Below are positions 32,873 to 37,734 of a DNA stretch of 37,734 bases, piece after piece. The notes beneath the pieces were generated by a model. It had not been told where the DNA came from and did not search any database. It was given only the letters and a program-made list of their open reading frames with translations. The stretch lies in contig CAZOPR010000014.1 of the NCBI GenBank assembly GCA_964581895.1, positions 1 through 37,734 on the forward strand, written 5' to 3'. The position numbers were made by a program, and so were the translations under genes. This stretch comes from Exilispira sp964581895. Lineage in GTDB: Bacteria > Spirochaetota > JAAYUW01. The number at the start of each line of letters is the position of its first letter. The first letter of the stretch is position 1.

Positions 32873-34051
32873 TCAATTTTGCTCGATAAGTTCATTTATA
32901 TTTTTATAGACAGTTTCTGGCATAATCTTTTTCATACAATCCATCTTTTTACATCTTCTTTTGTAGCAGCGGCTGCATTTGACATTTTCTGCCCTTATAA
33001 GACGGTAGGTTGTGTTGATAGGACCTATTCTTCTTTCATCTGTAGGGCCCATCAGGACTATCACTTTTTTATGTAGAGCCGAGGCTATATGAGGCGGGAA
33101 ACTCTCACATGAGACCAAAAGGTCGCTATGATTTATAAGGGCTGCAAATTCAAGAATGGATAATTTGCCTGCAAGATTAAAAACTTTGCCTTTTTGTGAA
33201 TCTTTAATTGTTGAATCTTTGATTATCAAATCTTTATTTGTGGAATCTTTAATTGTTAAATCTTTAATTGTCGAATCTTTGATTATCGAATCTTTAATTG
33301 GTAAATCTTTGATTGTTAAATCTTTGATTGTCGAATCTTGATTTGTGGAATCTTGAATTATTGAATCTTCCATTATCGAATCAAGGGATGATTGATACTC
33401 TTTGGTTGCCGTTAAGACTACGATATAATCTTTTTGGGCAAGTAGTTTTAATAGATGCATAAATTTATCCAATCCCCAATTTTTTGTTTCCCATCTTGTA
33501 AAAGGGCTTATTGTAATTAAAGGTTTTTTATCAGGGTTAATCTTTTCTATTAAAGATAAAACTTTTTCATCTATAAAAGTAGGTATATGTAAACTCATAT
33601 TAGCATCTTTTTTGAAAATGCCAGCAAGATTTAATACAGATAAAATTTCATCTATCGCATGGATTTTTTTATTTCTAAATCCTTTTAAGAAAGGGTATCT
33701 TCCTTTAACATATTTTTCTTTTGCCTTTGCAAAATATAAAAATATAACAGATCTTTCAAGCCCCTGAAGGTCAAATGCAATATCAAAAAACTGGCTTCTA
33801 ACTTCTATAATCTTATCATAAATATACTTTAGGGCTTTGAAAGGATTTTTTTTTGTAAGTTTTAGTAGGGAATTTAAATGAAAAAGAATGATTTTGTCAA
33901 TATTTGGGTTATATTTTACAATATCTTGACAGCTTTCATCAACCATATAGGTTATTTTTGCTTCTGGATATTTTGATTTTATGGCATCTATTGCCACTGT
34001 TGAGTGAAGAAGATCCCCCAAAGATGTTTGCTTTATTATAAGTATATTCAT
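32873..34051 (-). CDS. Glycosyltransferase family 9 (heptosyltransferase-like) with repeat insertion
   Basis: A 392-residue GT9 enzyme, the family that adds heptose or related sugars to lipopolysaccharide-type glycans at the inner membrane. The start ILIIKQTSLGDLLHSTVAIDAIKSKYP is typical, as are DIAFDLQGLERS, ISPFTRWETKNW (nucleotide-sugar site), and LVSCESFPPHIASALHKKVIVLMGPTDERRIGP. The C-terminus has a Cys cluster (CSRCYKRRCKKMDC), seen in many GT9 proteins. Residues about 224-285 are a tandem pentapeptide array (DSTIK, DLTIK and variants) inserted in the C-terminal nucleotide-binding half, between VVLTATKEYQSSLD and KVFNLAGKLS. Without it the length would be normal for the family (about 330). 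The gene is otherwise intact. Confidence 0.88.
   Translation of the reverse strand: MNILIIKQTSLGDLLHSTVAIDAIKSKYPEAKITYMVDESCQDIVKYNPNIDKIILFHLNSLLKLTKKNPFKALKYIYDKIIEVRSQFFDIAFDLQGLERSVIFLYFAKAKEKYVKGRYPFLKGFRNKKIHAIDEILSVLNLAGIFKKDANMSLHIPTFIDEKVLSLIEKINPDKKPLITISPFTRWETKNWGLDKFMHLLKLLAQKDYIVVLTATKEYQSSLDSIMEDSIIQDSTNQDSTIKDLTIKDLPIKDSIIKDSTIKDLTIKDSTNKDLIIKDSTIKDSQKGKVFNLAGKLSILEFAALINHSDLLVSCESFPPHIASALHKKVIVLMGPTDERRIGPINTTYRLIRAENVKCSRCYKRRCKKMDCMKKIMPETVYKNINELIEQN
33198..33382 (-). repeat. 15-nt in-frame tandem repeat (12 units) inside the GT9 gene
   Basis: Twelve units of exactly 15 nt start at 33198 and recur every 15 nt to 33363, with a partial thirteenth at 33378. The plus-strand consensus is about GAATCTTTAATTGTT, and no indel breaks the period. 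It encodes pentapeptides of the DSTIK type on the minus strand. The reverse strand is also open across it, giving an ESLIV-type array, which is an artefact of the repeat. Confidence 0.95.
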
Positions 34052-34105
34052 CTGCTTACAAATATCATGTAAAATTTTTAGGTCAATTAGCCATTAAAGT
34101 AGATA

Positions 34106-34213
34106 ATAGTAAAATTTTATAGTAAAGAAACTAATAAGAAACTATCAGCAAGACCTTTTAAGGACCTTGCTGATAGATAGTAAAATATTATAGTAAAAAT
34201 TCTAATAAGAACC
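34106..34213. repeat. 37-nt direct repeats flanking the hairpin after the clostripain-like gene
   Basis: A 37-nt sequence beginning ATAGTAAAAT and ending CTAATAAGAA plus two bases occurs at 34177-34213 and, with few changes, at 34106-34142. The right copy includes the last codons and stop of the clostripain-like gene. The two copies flank the terminator hairpin. Confidence 0.8.
34142..34176 (-). terminator. Hairpin terminator of the clostripain-like gene
   Basis: CTATCAGCAAG (34142-34152) pairs perfectly with CTTGCTGATAG (34166-34176), with a small inner CCTT/AAGG stem. On the minus strand it is followed by TTTCTTATTAG, a modest U-tract. Confidence 0.7.
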
Positions 34214-36820
34214 AGGAGTATAACTATTAGTTGGATCATACCAAGCTTCAAAAAGTTCTCGCCAGGTTTCAACGATGCCATCAGTATCTGAATCTGCAAA
34301 ATCAATTTTGCCATAGTAAAAACCTGAGTTCCATGTATTTGTATCTTCTGATGTGTACCACCATTGATATGCATAGTGGGAATCATTTTCATAATCTGTG
34401 AGATTCCCTCTTGAGAAGAAGATTGAAAGCCCTCTTTTAGTAGCTACTCCATCACCAAAATAGTAGGATTGCCCATTTCCATCATCACCATAAGCATACA
34501 ATATAGCATCTGAAAGGGCTGTTATGACATCATTAGCTGCATTTTTTAGTCCAGCAGAAAATCCATATGTTGCATCATTATAAATTCTATTACACAAATC
34601 ATATAGGTCAAAATATGGAATAGATATAGAATCGTCATCACTATCATAAAAATGAATTGAGCTATCTCGAATTGTTTCAATATTACTTTTTTTATTTTCG
34701 CTATAAATACTTACTGCAAGTTGATCAATTTTAGTTTTTAATGCAGGTAATTTTGAAAGATCAATCGCAGCCATTGTTTCACCCGAATTGCTATAAGTAG
34801 CTTCAATGAAATCTCGATAGCTTTTAACTGCTCTTATCGCCATATCGGCTGCTGTAATTGAAGAAGGATCAAGTTGCGGACAATTTGTAGTTCCACCATA
34901 AAATAAAGACTCATAATCCCAGCCATCTCCCTGCTCTGTATGCATAGATCCTATCATATAAGAAGCTAAGTCTCTAAATTCATAAGCTACTTCAACTGTC
35001 CCCATAAGACAGGCATCAAAACCTATTATGTCAAGTTTGTTTGCTGAATTAAAGTTAGCTGAAATAGCTTGCTGGACTTCATCAAGGTAAAGAATATCAC
35101 TATCAGTATCATCTTCACATATATCTTTACTTATATTTGAAATAGTTGAAACATCAGATTTATATCTTGCACCACCTCCATGATTCCATAGTATTAACAT
35201 TAAATGCTGATATGTAAAATTTTGCTTTGCATAGGAAATAAAATTACTTAGTGTGTTAGGATCACCCATATTAAGTTCACCATAATCTTCAAGTAGTGTA
35301 GAATATATTGTAGATGTATTTGATGAATCAGGTTGAACATAGTAAAGTCTTGTCGATTTCCAATCACCATTTGAGGAATCATATCCATATGCTCTATCAA
35401 AAAGTACAAGGATATTTAATTGATTTCTATTAGGATTATCAAACTGCTTATAAAGTGCATTTTCCATCTCATTTAAATCATCAATAGCAGACTCTTCAAG
35501 ATTATTATCTCCATCAAGATAAACCAAAACAAGCCAGGTTGAATCATGATTTACAACAGGTTCATAATAAGTAAAATTAACAGTTACTGTATCACTTATA
35601 TTATTCTTATCATCATAACCTTGAGCACATATTTTATATGTTCCGCTTGTTAAACCTGTCAAATCTAGATCTACTGAAAATTGGTCTGAAACAATATAAT
35701 TATCCCAACCAGAAATATCTTTACCATCTATCCATACCTTAACCTTGTCAGCATCACCATCTACATCATTAATTGTGCCTTGAACTGTAAGTGTTTTAAT
35801 AGTAATTTTTGCATTGTTTGTGGGGCTTGTTATTGTTACAGTAGGTTTAGAACCGTTAATATAATTAAAACTAACATATACTATATCACTTGTATTGTAG
35901 TTTTTATCATAACCTTGAGCACATATTGTATATGCTCCGCTTGCTAGATATGTCAAACTCAGGTTCACTGAAAATTGGCCTGAAGTAACATCATAATCCG
36001 AGTAGTAAAAACTTGTATTTTCTTTTATCCATACCTCAACCTTGGAAGCATCACCATCTACATCATTAATTGTGCCTTGAACTGTAAGTGTTTTAGTAGT
36101 TATTGTTGTGTTGTTTGTGGGGCTTGTTATTGTTACAGTAGGTTTAGAACCACTAATATTATAAGTAATACTAACAGTTATTATATCACTTACATTGCCG
36201 TTCTGGTCATAACCTTGAGCACATATTGTATATGTTCCGTATGATAGATATATCAAACTCATGTCCACTGAAAATTGGCCTGAAGTAACATCATAATCCC
36301 ATTCATAAAAAATTGTATTTTCTTTTATCCATACCTCAACCTTGGAAGCATCACCATCTACATCATTAATTGTGCCTTGAACTGTAAGTTTATTAGCAGT
36401 TATTCTTGTGTTGTTTGTGGGGCTTGTTATTGTTACAGTAGGTCCAGAACCAGGATTATAAGTAAAACTAACAGATACTTTATCACTTGTATTGTCGTTT
36501 TCATCAAAACCTTGAGCACATATTTTATATGTTCCACTTGTTAGACCTGTCAAATCTAGGTCTACTGAAAATTCATCTGAAGTATCAATATAATCCACTC
36601 CAGAAATATCTGTACCTTCTATCCATACTTGAACTTCTGAAGCATCTCCATCTCTATCTTCAATTGTTCCTGTAACCGTAAGTATCTTATAAGTTATCGT
36701 ATCGTTGTTTGCTGGAGATGTTATATTGACAACTGGTTTATTTTCCAAAACACAACCTTGCATTAAAAAAAGAAAGATTGCAGAAAAAATAATAAGGTAA
36801 ATAATCAGCTTTTTTTTCAT
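34202..36820 (-). CDS. Clostripain-like (peptidase C11) lipoprotein with four Ig-like repeats
   Basis: An 872-residue surface lipoprotein protease. Lipobox LMQGC puts the lipidated Cys at residue 23. I chose the ATG at 36820 (G-run 8-9 nt upstream) over one 15 bp earlier. Four Ig-like repeats of about 98-100 residues follow (roughly 29-121, 124-221, 224-320, 323-418), each with a VTITSPTNN start, an NDVDGDA motif and an YTICAQGYD strand. From about 426 comes the C11 domain: WLVLVYLDGDNNLEESA, catalytic His547 in LWNHGGG, and Cys604 in GFDACLMG. C11 enzymes are clan CD like caspases and cut after Arg or Lys, often after self-processing. The end has DFADSDTDGIVETW, a calcium-loop-like stretch. 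It probably acts outside the cytoplasm, so it is not part of the CRISPR-linked set. Confidence 0.92.
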   Translation of the reverse strand: MKKKLIIYLIIFSAIFLFLMQGCVLENKPVVNITSPANNDTITYKILTVTGTIEDRDGDASEVQVWIEGTDISGVDYIDTSDEFSVDLDLTGLTSGTYKICAQGFDENDNTSDKVSVSFTYNPGSGPTVTITSPTNNTRITANKLTVQGTINDVDGDASKVEVWIKENTIFYEWDYDVTSGQFSVDMSLIYLSYGTYTICAQGYDQNGNVSDIITVSITYNISGSKPTVTITSPTNNTTITTKTLTVQGTINDVDGDASKVEVWIKENTSFYYSDYDVTSGQFSVNLSLTYLASGAYTICAQGYDKNYNTSDIVYVSFNYINGSKPTVTITSPTNNAKITIKTLTVQGTINDVDGDADKVKVWIDGKDISGWDNYIVSDQFSVDLDLTGLTSGTYKICAQGYDDKNNISDTVTVNFTYYEPVVNHDSTWLVLVYLDGDNNLEESAIDDLNEMENALYKQFDNPNRNQLNILVLFDRAYGYDSSNGDWKSTRLYYVQPDSSNTSTIYSTLLEDYGELNMGDPNTLSNFISYAKQNFTYQHLMLILWNHGGGARYKSDVSTISNISKDICEDDTDSDILYLDEVQQAISANFNSANKLDIIGFDACLMGTVEVAYEFRDLASYMIGSMHTEQGDGWDYESLFYGGTTNCPQLDPSSITAADMAIRAVKSYRDFIEATYSNSGETMAAIDLSKLPALKTKIDQLAVSIYSENKKSNIETIRDSSIHFYDSDDDSISIPYFDLYDLCNRIYNDATYGFSAGLKNAANDVITALSDAILYAYGDDGNGQSYYFGDGVATKRGLSIFFSRGNLTDYENDSHYAYQWWYTSEDTNTWNSGFYYGKIDFADSDTDGIVETWRELFEAWYDPTNSYTPGSY
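35567..36736 (-). repeat. Four Ig-like domain repeats with near-identical DNA
   Basis: The repeats have a period of 297-300 bp: CATCATTAATTGTGCCTTGA recurs at 35764, 36061 and 36361 almost without change. The outermost, N-terminal repeat (DRDGDASEVQVWIEG) is more divergent and is most like the innermost one at its GTDISG/GKDISG segment. DNA-level identity points to recent expansion or gene conversion of the middle repeats. Confidence 0.88.
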
Positions 36821-36898
36821 AATTATAACCCCCATTGTTATAACTACAATTATTTTGTAACTTTTAGCATATATTTATATAATTTCAACAATTTTTGT

Positions 36899-36919
36899 AA
36901 AATTTGCGTAGCAAATTTT
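36899..36919. promoter_or_regulatory. Perfect inverted repeat upstream of the clostripain-like gene
   Basis: AAAATTTGC, spacer GTA, GCAAATTTT: 9-bp arms, about 80 bp before the protease start. It could be an operator. It has no T-run suited to a terminator, though it also lies near the decayed transposase. Confidence 0.45.
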
Positions 36920-37013
36920 GAAACTTTACACTTATCTCAAAAAAAGAAACTTAACAATAAAAAAATAAATATATCATCTTCTTTAAAAAAAGGATTTAAA
37001 GGAGATGAAAACT

Positions 37014-37734
37014 TGGTATTAAAAAAACAAATTGTATTTAAATTTGAAAAGGTTGAAAGAAAAGAAATTACAATGAAAAATTATGCTAAATTATTGAAAA
37101 TGCTGCCGAACCTGGTTATCTATCTTGTATAATAGATTTGCAGAAAGGTAAGCCTTTAGAACTACCTAAAGGTCAAAAGAATTTCTCTTCTTACACAAAA
37201 ACAAAAAGAAGAGTTAAAAATTTTATATAAAAAGTTTAATATGAACAAAAATGGATTATCTATTCACCATCAATGCAAATATTAAAAAATATTGCAGTAG
37301 AAAAAATTGAAGACTTTCCAGATATTAATACCAAGACCATGAGGAAGATATTAAACAAGGATAAAGTTTATATTAAACATATTAAAGTTAAAAAATATAG
37401 AAAAAGATTTGAAGCTGGATCGTTTGGTGAATAAATTTGGGGCGATGTTTCAACTCACAATTGGATCCCAGATATAGATAAAAAGTTTCATTTAATTTTA
37501 TTTATTGATGATAAATCACGATATGTTTTGTATAATAAATTTTTCGAAAGTGATAATTTAGAAAATACTAAAATTACCTTAAAAGATATGATAAAAAGAT
37601 TTGGCTTCCCTGTATCAATTTATTATGACAATGATTCTAAATACAACTATAAAACATAATTCAACATATTCTAAACCAATTATTAGCTCACCAGAAAATG
37701 TTCTTAAAAAAGTTAATAATATACTTAGAAATAA
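37014..37734 (+). pseudogene. Decayed transposase with integrase (DDE, rve) core
   Basis: From about 37230 one frame reads a transposase-like sequence through in-frame stops at 37432-37434 and 37657-37659. Recognisable parts are KVKKYRKRFEAGSFGE, IWGDVSTHNWIPDID, KKFHLILFIDDKSRYVLYNKFF and GFPVSIYYDNDSKY. The first Asp (GDVS) and second Asp (YYDND) of the DDE triad are visible; the Glu region is lost or beyond the edge. Upstream, fragments in another frame (ENAAEPGYLSCIIDLQKGKP) suggest the N-terminal part with frameshifts. The layout fits the IS481-like/helix-turn-helix plus rve group. No terminal inverted repeats or target duplication are visible, and the element runs off the right edge. 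Confidence 0.7.

Noticed and set aside
33156..33341. Small open frame on the plus strand with a repeated ESLIVKS-type product
   Set aside because: It is the antisense shadow of the in-frame 15-nt repeat, with no ribosome site.
33198..33382. Possible short CRISPR-like array
   Set aside because: The units are contiguous 15-nt repeats without spacers and lie in frame inside a glycosyltransferase gene.
34202..36820. Clostripain-like protease as part of the CRISPR-linked cascade
   Set aside because: It has a lipoprotein signal and surface Ig-like stalk, so it acts outside the cytoplasm, and it is about 17 kb from the CARF-CHAT locus.

Overview
The window comes from a low-GC (roughly 30 % by eye) Gram-negative-type bacterium, most likely a spirochaete. 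The best phylum marker is the gene at 18568-19440, which has the start, core and SMWFHIGAN/RVYIGTM signature of spirochaetal FlaB periplasmic flagellin and sits behind a sigma-28-like promoter. Several lipoproteins and small outer-membrane beta-barrel proteins agree with a two-membrane cell.

Layout. 1-655: the trailer end of a CRISPR array that runs off the left edge, followed by an unknown basic protein. 1476-2884: a DUF134 regulator and an Mrp/NBP35 ATPase. 2961-3705: a lipoprotein with a strong terminator. 3848-7877: a caspase-like protease coupled to a Csx1-like CARF-HEPN ribonuclease, then a membrane-protein region and a broken beta-barrel gene. 8305-12540: an iron alcohol dehydrogenase and a zinc-type ABC importer (znuBCA) led by a ribbon-helix-helix/zinc-ribbon regulator. 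12652-17823: a beta-barrel, a CARF-CHAT protease, a divergent ECF-like sigma factor, a putative anti-sigma/substrate protein and a Yip1 membrane protein. 17842-25208: phosphatase, FlaB, GPH sugar symporter, lipoprotein, unknown protein and a histidine kinase with a four-Cys ATP lid. 25205-30792: alkyl-DHAP-synthase-like FAD oxidase, FGGY kinase and glycerol-3-phosphate dehydrogenase. 31057-36820: transporter, beta-barrel, GT9 glycosyltransferase carrying an in-frame 15-nt tandem repeat, and a clostripain-like lipoprotein protease with four Ig-like repeats. 37014-end: a decayed transposase.

The most interesting system is the set of CRISPR-linked signalling effectors. Two CARF-domain proteins (a CARF-HEPN RNase and a CARF-CHAT protease), a caspase-like protease, a sigma factor and an anti-sigma-like protein lie within about 13 kb, on the trailer side of a CRISPR array. 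The arrangement parallels known type III protease-sigma modules (CalpL-CalpT-CalpS; Csx29-Csx30-CASP-sigma; SAVED-CHAT with caspase), but here the cyclic-oligoadenylate sensor is a CARF domain fused directly to CHAT. The inferred circuit is: target RNA sensed by a type III complex encoded outside the window, cyclic oligoadenylate made, CARF-CHAT activated, anti-sigma cleaved, sigma released; in parallel the CARF-HEPN RNase acts with the caspase. No cas10 or other cas gene is in the window, so the type III link is inference.

A second theme is repeat-driven plasticity. In-frame short tandem repeats interrupt at least four conserved proteins, the 3' tails of two protease genes are echoed just downstream of them, and several intergenic spacers are A-rich, C-poor and reiterated on the coding strand.
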